A model generated the notes under the pieces. That model saw only the letters and a list, made by a program, of their open reading frames with translations, was not told where the DNA came from and did no database searches. A stretch of DNA of 64,000 bases. It comes from Mycobacterium sp. AZCC_0083. GTDB lineage: Bacteria > Actinomycetota > Actinomycetes > Mycobacteriales > Mycobacteriaceae. The stretch lies in the NCBI RefSeq assembly GCF_014202335.1, contig NZ_JACHGP010000007.1:62001-126000 (forward strand), read 5' to 3'. The translations under genes and the position numbers were made by a program. Below are positions 8,067 through 16,541 of this stretch, piece by piece. Numbering within the stretch: the stretch's first letter is position 1; each line of letters begins with the position of its first letter.

Positions 8067-10966
8067 GTGGACCCATCAACGAGCCAACCACCGAAGAGAT
8101 TCCGGTCGCCCAGCAGCAGGCTCATCCCTTCCTGCCCGGGAACATCCGCAAGTTTGCGGTCGTGGTCATCGTGGCCTGGGTCGCCATCATCGCCCTGCTC
8201 AACGTCATCGTCCCGCAGCTGGAGGAAGTCGGGCAGCTGCGCTCGGTCTCGATGAGCCCGAATGACGCGCCGTCGGTGATCTCGATGAAGGAGGTCGGTC
8301 AGCAGTTCCAGGAGTTCAAGTCGAACAGCTCGGTCATGGTCGTGCTGGAGGGCCAGGAGCAACTCGGCGCCGACGCCCACAAGTATTACGACCAGATCGT
8401 CGACAAGCTCGAGGCCGACCCGAAGCACGTCGAGCACGTGCAGGACTTCTGGAGCGACCCGCTCACCGGCGCCGGTTCCCAGAGCAACGACGGCAAGGCC
8501 GCCTACGTCCAGGTGTACCTCGCAGGCAACATGGGCGAGTCCCTGGCCAACGAATCGGTCGAGACGGTCCAGAAGATCGTCGATAGCGTCCAGGCGCCCA
8601 ACGGGGTGAAGGCCTATGTGACTGGTCCTAGCGCGCTCCAGGCCGACCAGCAAGTCGCCGGTGACCGCAGCATGCAGCTCATCGAGATGGTCACGTTCTC
8701 GGTCATCATCATTCTGCTGCTGCTCGTCTACCGGTCGATCGCCGCCGTGGGCATCGTGCTGGTGATGGTCGTGCTCCAGTTGGCGGCCGCTCGCGGCGTC
8801 GTCGCGTTTCTCGGCTTCCACAACATCATTGGGCTCTCGACCTTCGCCACCAACCTGCTCGTCACGCTGGCGATCGCCGCGGCCACCGACTACGCCATCT
8901 TCCTGATAGGCCGATATCAGGAAGCGCGAGGGGCAGGCGAGGACCGAGAGTCGGCCTACTACATCATGTTTGCCGGCACGGCCCATGTCATCCTCGGCTC
9001 GGGCATGACCATCGCCGGTGCAACCTTCTGCCTGCACTTCACCAGGCTTCCGTACTTCCAAACGCTCGGCATCCCGCTCGCCATCGGCATGGTGATCTGC
9101 GTCAGCGCCGCACTCACCCTTGGCCCAGCGGTGATCACCGTGGCGGGCCGCTTCCTGGAACCCAAGCGGGCGATGCGCGTCCGCGGCTGGCGCAAGATCG
9201 GCGCCGCCGTCGTACGGTGGCCCGGCCCCATCCTGGTCGGGACGATCGCGCTGGCGCTCGTCGGTCTGCTCACGCTGCCCGGCTACCGCACCAACTACAA
9301 CGACCGCAACTATCTGCCCCAGGACCTACCGTCCAACGAGGGTTACGCGGCCGCCGACCGGCACTTCTCGCAGGCCCGGATGAACCCCGAACTGCTGATG
9401 ATCGAGAGCGACCACGACCTGCGCAACTCGGCCGACTTCCTGGTGATCGACAAGATCGCCAAGGCCGTCTTCCGAGTGCCAGGCATCGCGCGCGTGCAGG
9501 CGATCACCCGGCCGCTGGGCACTCCCATCGAGCACACGTCGATTCCGTTCCAGATCAGCATGAACGGCACGACGCAGCAGATGAACGAGAAGTACAACCA
9601 GGACGTCACGGCCAACATGCTCAAACAGGCCGACGACATGCAATCGACCATCGACTCGATGACGAAGATGTCGAACATCACCAAGCAGATGGCCGATCTC
9701 ATGCACGACATGGTCGCCAAGATGAAGAACATGACGGTCGACGTCGCTCAGTTGCGGGACTACATCTCCAACTTCGACGACTTCTTCCGCCCACTGCGGA
9801 ACTACTTCTACTGGGAACCGCACTGCTACAACATTCCGGTCTGCTTCTCGATCCGGTCCATCTTCGACACCCTCGACGGCGTCGACACGATGACCACCGA
9901 CATCCAGGAACTACTGCCCGTCATGGAACGCCTTGACGTTCTCATGCCGCAGATGGTCGCCCTGATGCCGCCCATGATCGAGACGATGAAGAACATGAAG
10001 CGGATCATGCTGACGATGTATGCCACCCAGAAGGGCATGCAGGACCAGACGACCGCGATGCAAGAGAACCAGTCCGCCATGGGCGAGGCGTTCGACGCAT
10101 CGAAGAACGACGACTCCTTCTATCTGCCGCCGGAGGCGTTCAACAACGCCGAGTTCAAACGCGGCATGAAGAACTTCATCTCGCCGGACGGCAAGTCGGT
10201 GCGGTTCATCATCAGCCACGAGGGCGACCCGATGAGCCAGGAGGGCATCGACCACATCGATGCCATCAAGCAGGCCGCGAAGGAAGCCGTCAAGGGCACG
10301 CCGCTTGAGGGGTCGAAGGTCTACCTCGCCGGCACGGCGGCAACGTTCAAGGACATGGCCGACGGCTCGATGTACGACCTCATGATCGCCGCGATCGCCG
10401 CACTGGGCCTGATCTTCATCATCATGTTGATCATCACCAGAAGCGTGGTGGCATCCGCCGTCATCGTCGGCACGGTGCTGGTGTCGCTTGGCGCGTCGTT
10501 CGGCCTCTCGGTGCTCATCTGGCAGCACATCCTCGGGACCGAGCTGCACTGGATGGTGCTCGCGATGTCCGTCATCATCCTGTTGGCCGTCGGTGCCGAC
10601 TACAACCTGCTGCTGGTAGCCCGGTTCAAAGAGGAAATCCACGCTGGGCTGAACACCGGCATCATCCGCGCGATGGGCGGCACCGGGTCGGTGGTGACCT
10701 CGGCCGGGTTGGTATTCGCCTTCACGATGATGTCCATGGCGGTCAGTGAACTGACCGTGATTGGGCAGGTGGGTACTACAATTGGCCTCGGTCTGCTGTT
10801 CGACACCCTGGTCGTCAGGTCACTCATGACGCCGTCGATCGCCGCCCTTCTCGGCAAGTGGTTCTGGTGGCCACAAGCCGTGCGAGCGCGGCCGGTGCCC
10901 GCGCCATGGCCATCGCCACCAAAGGACCCCGAACCCGTCCCATCGGCTCCAGGAGGATCAGCATGA
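8063..10966 (+). CDS. MmpL-family RND transporter
   Basis: A 967-residue inner-membrane RND transporter with the expected layout: TM1 near residues 33-53, a periplasmic domain, a bundle near 210-360, a second large periplasmic domain, and TM7-12 near 770-940. The proton-relay Asp-Tyr pairs are D276-Y277 and D846-Y847. The second periplasmic domain contains a long Met-rich coiled-coil segment (about residues 510-700) interrupted by HCYNIPVC, a feature of the MmpL4/MmpL5 siderophore- and lipid-exporting branch. It is followed at once by a DUF5078 gene whose ATG overlaps its stop codon. Substrate likely a siderophore or glycopeptidolipid-like lipid, by analogy only. Confidence 0.92.
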   Translation: MSGPINEPTTEEIPVAQQQAHPFLPGNIRKFAVVVIVAWVAIIALLNVIVPQLEEVGQLRSVSMSPNDAPSVISMKEVGQQFQEFKSNSSVMVVLEGQEQLGADAHKYYDQIVDKLEADPKHVEHVQDFWSDPLTGAGSQSNDGKAAYVQVYLAGNMGESLANESVETVQKIVDSVQAPNGVKAYVTGPSALQADQQVAGDRSMQLIEMVTFSVIIILLLLVYRSIAAVGIVLVMVVLQLAAARGVVAFLGFHNIIGLSTFATNLLVTLAIAAATDYAIFLIGRYQEARGAGEDRESAYYIMFAGTAHVILGSGMTIAGATFCLHFTRLPYFQTLGIPLAIGMVICVSAALTLGPAVITVAGRFLEPKRAMRVRGWRKIGAAVVRWPGPILVGTIALALVGLLTLPGYRTNYNDRNYLPQDLPSNEGYAAADRHFSQARMNPELLMIESDHDLRNSADFLVIDKIAKAVFRVPGIARVQAITRPLGTPIEHTSIPFQISMNGTTQQMNEKYNQDVTANMLKQADDMQSTIDSMTKMSNITKQMADLMHDMVAKMKNMTVDVAQLRDYISNFDDFFRPLRNYFYWEPHCYNIPVCFSIRSIFDTLDGVDTMTTDIQELLPVMERLDVLMPQMVALMPPMIETMKNMKRIMLTMYATQKGMQDQTTAMQENQSAMGEAFDASKNDDSFYLPPEAFNNAEFKRGMKNFISPDGKSVRFIISHEGDPMSQEGIDHIDAIKQAAKEAVKGTPLEGSKVYLAGTAATFKDMADGSMYDLMIAAIAALGLIFIIMLIITRSVVASAVIVGTVLVSLGASFGLSVLIWQHILGTELHWMVLAMSVIILLAVGADYNLLLVARFKEEIHAGLNTGIIRAMGGTGSVVTSAGLVFAFTMMSMAVSELTVIGQVGTTIGLGLLFDTLVVRSLMTPSIAALLGKWFWWPQAVRARPVPAPWPSPPKDPEPVPSAPGGSA

Positions 10967-11436
10967 TCAAGAACATTCGCAGTCTCGCGCTCCGCAGCGG
11001 CATGGTGGCCGCCGCGTGTGGCGTGCTGGCAACAGCACTCGCCGGACCGGCCGCGGCCGATTCGACCGAGGACTATCCGATCCCGAACAAGATGCTGAAG
11101 ACCACGTGCGACACCGAGCAGTACCTGCAAGCCGCGCGCGACACCAGCCCGGTGTACTTCGAGCGATACATGCTGGACAAGAGCAACCGGCCCGCCGACA
11201 TCCAGCAGATGGCCGAAGACCGCATCCACTGGTTCTTCTCGCTGGACTACGCAGGCCGTCGCCAGTACTCCGAGGACACCGCGACCAATCCTTACTACGA
11301 GCAGGTGGCGACCCACTGGGGCAACTGGGCGAAGGTCTTCTTCAACAACAAGGGCGTCGTCGCCCACGCCACCGAGGTCTGCAACAGCTACCCGCCCGGC
11401 GACATGTCCGTTTGGGACTGGCCGGTCCAACGCTGA
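10963..11436 (+). CDS. Secreted DUF5078 protein, Rv0455c-like
   Basis: A 157-residue protein with a signal peptide (MIKNIRSLALRSG, hydrophobic stretch, cleavage after AAA near residue 34) and a mature part beginning DSTEDYPIPNKM, with paired cysteines in TTCDTEQY and TEVCNSYP. It closely matches my recollection of Rv0455c of M. tuberculosis, a periplasmic protein reported to be required for siderophore secretion together with MmpL4/MmpL5. The ATG at 10963 overlaps the mmpL stop and has AGGAGG 6 bases upstream; a longer start at 10858 would lie inside mmpL. The fused operon supports a shared export role. Confidence 0.88.
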   Translation: MIKNIRSLALRSGMVAAACGVLATALAGPAAADSTEDYPIPNKMLKTTCDTEQYLQAARDTSPVYFERYMLDKSNRPADIQQMAEDRIHWFFSLDYAGRRQYSEDTATNPYYEQVATHWGNWAKVFFNNKGVVAHATEVCNSYPPGDMSVWDWPVQR

Positions 11437-11498
11437 CACCAGCGACGTACGGCCGAATCCGGCGTAAAAGATTGTCCCGACGGACTAGCCATGGGTGG

Positions 11499-11504
11499 TA
11501 GGCT
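11499..11504 (+). promoter_or_regulatory. Probable -10 element of the cold-shock gene
   Basis: TAGGCT fits the mycobacterial TANNNT -10 pattern. Six bases downstream lies the ATG at 11511, where transcription would be expected to start, implying a leaderless transcript beginning with a tiny ORF. No convincing -35 element was found at normal spacing. Confidence 0.4.
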
Positions 11505-11510
11505 CCCCGC

Positions 11511-11543
11511 ATGGGTGTATCGAATTACGCTCATTCAGAATGA
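11511..11543 (+). CDS. Putative leaderless 10-codon ORF in the csp leader
   Basis: ATG at the predicted transcription start opens a frame for MGVSNYAHSE and stops 17 bases before the cold-shock start, right at its ribosome-binding region (GAAGAAAGAAG). Mycobacteria translate many such leaderless mini-ORFs. It could couple or tune csp translation. No conservation data were available. Confidence 0.3.
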   Translation: MGVSNYAHSE

Positions 11544-11560
11544 AGAAAGAAGTAAACAGT

Positions 11561-11764
11561 ATGACACAGGGAACTGTGAAATGGTTCAACGCCGAAAAGG
11601 GCTTCGGCTTCATCTCTCCTGATGGCGGCGCGCAGGACGTGTTCGTTCATCACTCGGAGATCCAAAGCGAAGGCTACCGGTCGCTCGACGAGAACCAGCG
11701 CGTCGAGTTCGAGATCGCCCAGGGTGCCAAGGGTCCTCAGGCAGTCGGCGTCACCGCCGTCTAA
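11561..11764 (+). CDS. Cold-shock protein (CspA family)
   Basis: A 67-residue single cold-shock domain: MTQGTVKWFN start, RNP1 KGFGFI (residues 16-21) and RNP2 VFVHHS (about 29-34), then an acidic-to-neutral end VGVTAV. It binds single-stranded RNA/DNA and acts as an RNA chaperone. The ATG at 11561 is chosen because the domain begins exactly there; an upstream start at 11495 would add non-family residues. It is followed 17 bases later by a strong terminator, so it is monocistronic. Confidence 0.95.
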   Translation: MTQGTVKWFNAEKGFGFISPDGGAQDVFVHHSEIQSEGYRSLDENQRVEFEIAQGAKGPQAVGVTAV

Positions 11765-11781
11765 GACACGCTTACGAAATT

Positions 11782-11830
11782 CCCTGCGCTGAACGATCGG
11801 ATCCAATCCGATTCCAGCGCAGGGTTTTTT
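11782..11830 (+). terminator. Rho-independent terminator after csp
   Basis: Stem CCCTGCGCT (11782-11790) pairs with AGCGCAGGG (11816-11824), with an inner GATCGGAT/ATCCGATT stem, followed directly by six T residues. This is a textbook intrinsic terminator, which is uncommon in mycobacterial DNA. Confidence 0.85.
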
Positions 11831-11891
11831 GTATCTCGGGACCGAATGAATTCGCCAATCCTCGAAGAATTCTTCAAGCGGTTGGGTCAGT

Positions 11892-12785
11892 TCATGCTGG
11901 CGTCGGCGACCAGTGGGCAAGCATTTCACCGAAGGTGTCGAAGGCTGCCTTGTTGACGCCGTAGGTCGCCTCGAAGTGAACGCTCAGCGGGAACCCGAGG
12001 TCCCCGACACCGTCGATGACCCGCTTGTACAAGTCGACGAGAAGCTGACGCCGTCGTGCCGGTTCGGTGCCTGCGAGCGACTTGACGAACTCCTGCTCGG
12101 CGGCGACCGCGGCGTTGCCGGGATCCTGGATGAGCCAGTTGATCAGGCCGACGCGACCCTCGACCTTCGGCACGAAGCCGAATGACAGCAGGATCTCCGG
12201 TCTGTAGTCCGTCGTCTTGGCGAAATCCTTCAGGAAGCCGACGATCGAGTCGGAGTACAGCAGCTGGGTCATGCCGTAGTTCGCACCCTGCTTGCACTTG
12301 AATTCGAATCGCCCCCGCTCACCGTCGCGGGTCGGGATCAGGATGACGCCGCGGTTGTCCACCAGCTCGTCGAAGATCGAAAGGGCGTCGGTGGGTGCGA
12401 CACCGGAACCCTCGCCGTCGTTCATGGTGCGTGGCACGCCGACGAAGGCGATGCCCTCGATTCCGCTGTCGCCGAGAGCGGTCAGCCGCTCTCGCAGGGT
12501 CGGCTCGTCCATGAAGGCGGTGACCTGGGTGCACAGACCCTTCACCCCTGGCAGCTCCGGCTTGATGATCGACCAGAAGTCGAGCACGTCCAACTTCGGC
12601 TTCATCTCGATGGGCCTGCCGTCGTCCTCCTCGATCATTCCGGGCATCATGACGTGCCGGATCACTCCATCGAGGCCTGACTCCGCGGAGCTCCGCAGCA
12701 CCTTGTGCGCCTCTTCCAATGCCTGCTCGCGGCCATGTTCGACATTGGGCGCTACGAGTTCGAGCGCGATGGTGCTAAGGGTCAC
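11892..12785 (-). CDS. Rv2172c-type methylenetetrahydrofolate reductase
   Basis: A 297-residue protein that I recognise as the mycobacterial Rv2172c / MSMEG_6649 type, reported as monomeric, flavin-free methylenetetrahydrofolate reductases that oxidise NADH. They supply 5-methyl-THF for methionine synthesis. Conserved-looking blocks include GVPRTMNDGEGSGVAP, YGMTQLLYSD and FGFVPKVE. The GTG at 12785 has GAGGAG 7 bases upstream and begins TLSTIALELV; an ATG five codons earlier overlaps that ribosome-binding site. There are no other methionine or folate genes nearby. It faces the csp terminator. Confidence 0.75.
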   Translation of the reverse strand: MTLSTIALELVAPNVEHGREQALEEAHKVLRSSAESGLDGVIRHVMMPGMIEEDDGRPIEMKPKLDVLDFWSIIKPELPGVKGLCTQVTAFMDEPTLRERLTALGDSGIEGIAFVGVPRTMNDGEGSGVAPTDALSIFDELVDNRGVILIPTRDGERGRFEFKCKQGANYGMTQLLYSDSIVGFLKDFAKTTDYRPEILLSFGFVPKVEGRVGLINWLIQDPGNAAVAAEQEFVKSLAGTEPARRRQLLVDLYKRVIDGVGDLGFPLSVHFEATYGVNKAAFDTFGEMLAHWSPTPA

Positions 12786-12875
12786 GTGACTGCTCCTCAT
12801 CGGGGGTACTCATCGCCGCGGCGCGTAGACCGTGGCGACGCCTCACCGCGCTGTGAGATACGACCATTGACTAGT

Positions 12876-12883
12876 TTAGCTAA
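12876..12883. promoter_or_regulatory. TTAGCTAA motif upstream of the MTHFR-like gene
   Basis: The 8-bp palindrome TTAGCTAA also occurs at 7507-7514 before the mmpS operon, and AGCTAAC recurs at 12939-12945. These fall in short AT-rich islands ahead of genes, so a common regulator is possible, but eight bases is too short to be firm. Confidence 0.25.
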
Positions 12884-12977
12884 CGAGTAGCTCCGGCGGG
12901 TGAGCCGGGCGCGGGGTTCTGCCCGCGAATTACCGTTCAGCTAACCACGTGACCCGAGACGAGGCGAACCCGCGTAC

Positions 12978-14750
12978 TCAGTGCTGGGTACGGCGGCGAC
13001 CGAGCAGGACCGCCCACCCGACCGCGGCGAGGCTCAGCGCACCGAGCAAGACCGCCGTCGTCAGGAGGAAGGCGTCCCTGCCCTTGAAACCGGCAGGCGA
13101 TTCGTCCGAGGCCAGTCTCAATTGGTAGTCGCCTGGCAGCGGCCCTTCCCGCGGCTCGTCAAGACCCGGGAACTGCTGAGTCCGGTGCACCTCGAATTGC
13201 CGTTCGCCAGTTGGGGTTTGGTTCCACTCCCCCCATGCCGGGGTCACGCCGTCGAGCAGAACCTTGCGCTCGCCGTACTGCCTGTCGTCACCGACGTCGA
13301 CGATGCGCTGCACCCGGAAGGGCTCGTAGACCCGGTTGTCGGAGTAGCGCACCTGAACGGGAACGTTGTCGTATCGGAACAGTGGTGGCGGAGGCGGAGG
13401 CAACGGCAACCCGATGCCCGGGTAGTAGCCACCGCCGAAGAAACTGCCAACGGCCACGTTGACGGCCTGGTTGATCGTGTTGGTGACGATGGCCGTGAAG
13501 CTGTAGGCGGCAAACTGCGCTACCTCCAGAATGATCCTTGCCAGCGGCGGGATGTACACGATCCGTGGAGCGTTTTGATAGATGTAGATGATCTTCACCG
13601 GGTTCCGGTACGGATTGGAGAGCACCGGCCGGTAGTAGTCGTCGTACTCCACCCAGTTCGGGTCCCACTGCCGCACGTTGCGATCCCATTTGCGGTCGCC
13701 GCCGGGGAAGAATTCGTTATCCCTTCGGGAATTGTTGTCGTTCCGATCGTCGCGAATATTGCGGTCGAAGTTCGGCACGTCGATCGCCTTCGCGATGGCG
13801 TCGACGTCCTGCTTCGGGGCCACGACGGGGTCGAGCTGCTCGACGGGTTTTGCACTCTTGGCCAACACCACGTCCTGCTCGGGCGCCTTCAGCCTCTCGG
13901 GTGCGAGAGTCTCGATTACCTTCGCGGCCTGCGAGACGCTCGACGACGCCGTCTTTTCGACGCCCGACGGTCGCTCGGTGCTACTCGACTCGGCTGGGGA
14001 GGTCGGCGTCGCGCCAGCCTCTGCGGTTGCCGTTGCCGTTGCGCCGACCTCTGCCGAGGGCGGGCCGACGAGCGCCGGCGAGGGAGGCGTCGAGCCTTCC
14101 GACGGCGGCGCGGAGGCGCTGGTGGTCGCCGGCGCAGCTGACGTGGCAGGCGTGTCCGGCTTCTTCGGTTCGGGCTCGGCAGGCGTTGGCGCCGCCGATG
14201 GAGCGACGGACCGGCGGGTGGTGGGAGGCGCGGGCGGGTCAGCACTGGTCGCGGGCGCACTCGCTGCCGTGGTCGGCGCGACCGTCGGTGGCTTGGCCGG
14301 CGCCGATTGGGTGACCGGTGGGTCCTGGGTCACCGGCGCCTTGGTCTGCGGCGGAGCCTGCACGATCGCCGGTGCCTGTGTTTGTGGTGCCTGCGTCTGG
14401 GTCACCGGTGCCTGCGTGACCACCGGTGCCTCTGGCACCTTGGGCGGGGGCGGTGCCTCGACGCTCACGGGCGCCTGCGGTATGACCGGCGCGACCGGTG
14501 GCGCCGCGGGCGGTTCGGCGATCACCGGTGCCTGCTGCTGGGGCTTCGGTGCCGGCGCCTCCTGCGGGGCCTGTTGGACCGGGGCCGGCTCTGGCACGGC
14601 GACGATGGTCGTCGGCGAGACCGGATCGGGCTTCGGATCGGCGAATGCCGGCGCAATGCCTGTCGTCATCGCCGTGAGGGAGATCACCACTCCCGACGCC
14701 AGGGCGGCGACGACGTTTCGCCGACCACGAATCTTCAACGGTGCGTCCAT
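12978..14750 (-). CDS. Pro/Ala-rich secreted surface protein with C-terminal membrane anchor
   Basis: A 590-residue protein. Residues 1-38 are a signal peptide (MDAPLKIRGRRNVVAAL, cleavage after AFA). Roughly residues 40-290 are low complexity, rich in Pro, Ala, Val, Gln and Thr with APVTQ/APQTQ-type repeats, probably extended or glycosylated. A folded region follows with an Arg/Asp/Asn-rich start, a hydrophobic Tyr-rich segment, a run of eight prolines, and a domain ending near residue 545. The last 30 residues form one membrane helix and a basic tail (LLGRRRTQH). The ATG at 14750 is chosen because the signal peptide starts there; upstream starts at 14774 and 14846 exist. Function unknown; cell-envelope location inferred. 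Confidence 0.7.
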   Translation of the reverse strand: MDAPLKIRGRRNVVAALASGVVISLTAMTTGIAPAFADPKPDPVSPTTIVAVPEPAPVQQAPQEAPAPKPQQQAPVIAEPPAAPPVAPVIPQAPVSVEAPPPPKVPEAPVVTQAPVTQTQAPQTQAPAIVQAPPQTKAPVTQDPPVTQSAPAKPPTVAPTTAASAPATSADPPAPPTTRRSVAPSAAPTPAEPEPKKPDTPATSAAPATTSASAPPSEGSTPPSPALVGPPSAEVGATATATAEAGATPTSPAESSSTERPSGVEKTASSSVSQAAKVIETLAPERLKAPEQDVVLAKSAKPVEQLDPVVAPKQDVDAIAKAIDVPNFDRNIRDDRNDNNSRRDNEFFPGGDRKWDRNVRQWDPNWVEYDDYYRPVLSNPYRNPVKIIYIYQNAPRIVYIPPLARIILEVAQFAAYSFTAIVTNTINQAVNVAVGSFFGGGYYPGIGLPLPPPPPPLFRYDNVPVQVRYSDNRVYEPFRVQRIVDVGDDRQYGERKVLLDGVTPAWGEWNQTPTGERQFEVHRTQQFPGLDEPREGPLPGDYQLRLASDESPAGFKGRDAFLLTTAVLLGALSLAAVGWAVLLGRRRTQH

Positions 14751-14909
14751 CCTGCAACTACTCCTCTGTGCCATGCGCAGCCATCTCCCCCGAGGCTGGT
14801 CCGGGACCAGCAGCTGCCGCGGCGCTTCTTCCGCTCTACACATCAATCGGTGGTTCGGCGGATTCGTTACAGCGACTAAGTGATCGTTATCAGGACTAAG
14901 TCATGACGA

Positions 14910-16541
14910 TCAGGACAGCGCACGACGTGGCTGCGCAGGCGGCACCGCCGCCAACAGCGAGCGGGTGTACTCCTGCTCCGGCGACTCGAAGAGTTCTGCG
15001 GCGGGTCGGTATTCGACGCGCTCGCCGGTCTTCATGACCAGGACGTCATGACTCATTCGCTGGATCACCGCCAGGTCATGACCGATGAGCAGGAATGTCA
15101 GGCCAAGCCGTTGCTGAAGGTCGGCAAGTAGCGTGAGTACCCGTGCTTGCACCGACACGTCGAGTGACGCCGTGGACTCGTCAAGGATCATCAACTCGGG
15201 CTCGACGGCAAGAGCCCGCGCGATGCTCACCCGTTGCCGTTGGCCGCCAGAGAGTTCGTGCGGATAGCGCGATGAGAAGGAGGCGGGCAGCCCGACCAGT
15301 TCGAACAGTTCGGCGATGCGCGACCGGCGCGAGGCCTTGCCATCGACCAGGCGGTGAACGGTCAGCGGTTCGGCTACCGCCTCCTCCACGGGTCTGCGGG
15401 GATCCAGCGACGAGAACGGGTCCTGGAAGACCAGGCTGATCCGCCGACGGAGTGCCTTCTCGGCGGCGCGGCGCACGGTGAGGACGTCGGTGACATCCAA
15501 AGGGCCGTGCAACACCGCGCGGCCGGCGTCCGGTTTCACCTGGCCGGTGAGCGCGGCCGCCACGGTCGACTTGCCCGACCCCGACTCGCCGACGAGCCCC
15601 AGCGTGGTGCCACGCCGGATCTGGAACGACAACTCCTTCACCGCGTGGATCGTCGTCCGGCCGACCGGTGTGGTGACCGGGAACCGGACGTCGAGGCCGT
15701 CGACGTCGAGAAGGACCGCGCTGTCCCCCGCCGCAGGCGGAGGACCGCTTCCTCCCATGAGTGGGCGGGCGTCGAGCAGCTCGCGGGTGTAGGGCTGTTG
15801 TGGACGGTCGAACACATCAAGGACTGGTGCTTGCTCCATCGCTTGGCCGTCGTGCAGCACGGTCACGTCGTCGGCGACCTGTCCGATGACGCCAAGGTCG
15901 TGGCTGATCCACACCACCGCGGTGCCGAAGTCGCGTTGCAGATCGCGCACCAGCTCGATGATCTGTGCTTGCGTCGTGACGTCGAGTGACGTGGTCGGCT
16001 CGTCTGCGATGAGCAGTTCGGGGTCGCAGGCCAGCGCGATCGCCACCATCACGCGCTGACGCTGCCCGCCCGACAGCTGGTGCGGATATGAGTGCAACCG
16101 GGTCTCGGGGTCGGGCAGCCCGACCGCCTCCAGCAGCTCGAGCGCGCGTGCCTTCGCCTCCCTTGGAGTTTGACGGCGATGCGTCTCGAGGGATTCGGTG
16201 ATCTGGCGCTCGAGGGTCAACAGCGGGTTCAACGACGTTCCTGGGTCCTGGAACACGAAGCCGATCCGGCCGCCGTGCACACTGCGCAGCGTGCGTGGTG
16301 AGGCTCCGATGAGCTCGAGTGAATCTCCCTCGCCGGCAAGGGTGCTCGAGCCGGTGACGATGGCACCCGGTGCGTCGAGCAGTCCGGTTGCCGCGAGCAC
16401 CGTCACGGATTTTCCCGACCCGGACTCGCCGACGATTCCCAACGTCTGCTCGGGCTGCACCTGCAACGAGATACCGCGCACGATCTGGCGCTTGCCGATT
16501 CGCACGTGGAGGTCGGCGACGTCGAGTACGGGCCCACTCAT
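14910..16541 (-). CDS. Dipeptide/oligopeptide-type ABC importer, fused double ATPase
   Basis: A 543-residue protein with two complete ABC ATPase halves, equivalent to DppD and DppF joined. Each half has Walker A (GESGSGKS at about 38 and again near 320) and the signature LSGGQRQRV. It powers the importer formed with the two permeases and lipoprotein encoded immediately upstream. The ATG at 16541 overlaps the permease stop by four bases (ATGA) and starts the domain directly; a longer frame reaching 17297 lies inside the permease gene. The substrate (peptide, nickel or sugar) is undetermined. Confidence 0.93.
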   Translation of the reverse strand: MSGPVLDVADLHVRIGKRQIVRGISLQVQPEQTLGIVGESGSGKSVTVLAATGLLDAPGAIVTGSSTLAGEGDSLELIGASPRTLRSVHGGRIGFVFQDPGTSLNPLLTLERQITESLETHRRQTPREAKARALELLEAVGLPDPETRLHSYPHQLSGGQRQRVMVAIALACDPELLIADEPTTSLDVTTQAQIIELVRDLQRDFGTAVVWISHDLGVIGQVADDVTVLHDGQAMEQAPVLDVFDRPQQPYTRELLDARPLMGGSGPPPAAGDSAVLLDVDGLDVRFPVTTPVGRTTIHAVKELSFQIRRGTTLGLVGESGSGKSTVAAALTGQVKPDAGRAVLHGPLDVTDVLTVRRAAEKALRRRISLVFQDPFSSLDPRRPVEEAVAEPLTVHRLVDGKASRRSRIAELFELVGLPASFSSRYPHELSGGQRQRVSIARALAVEPELMILDESTASLDVSVQARVLTLLADLQQRLGLTFLLIGHDLAVIQRMSHDVLVMKTGERVEYRPAAELFESPEQEYTRSLLAAVPPAQPRRALS

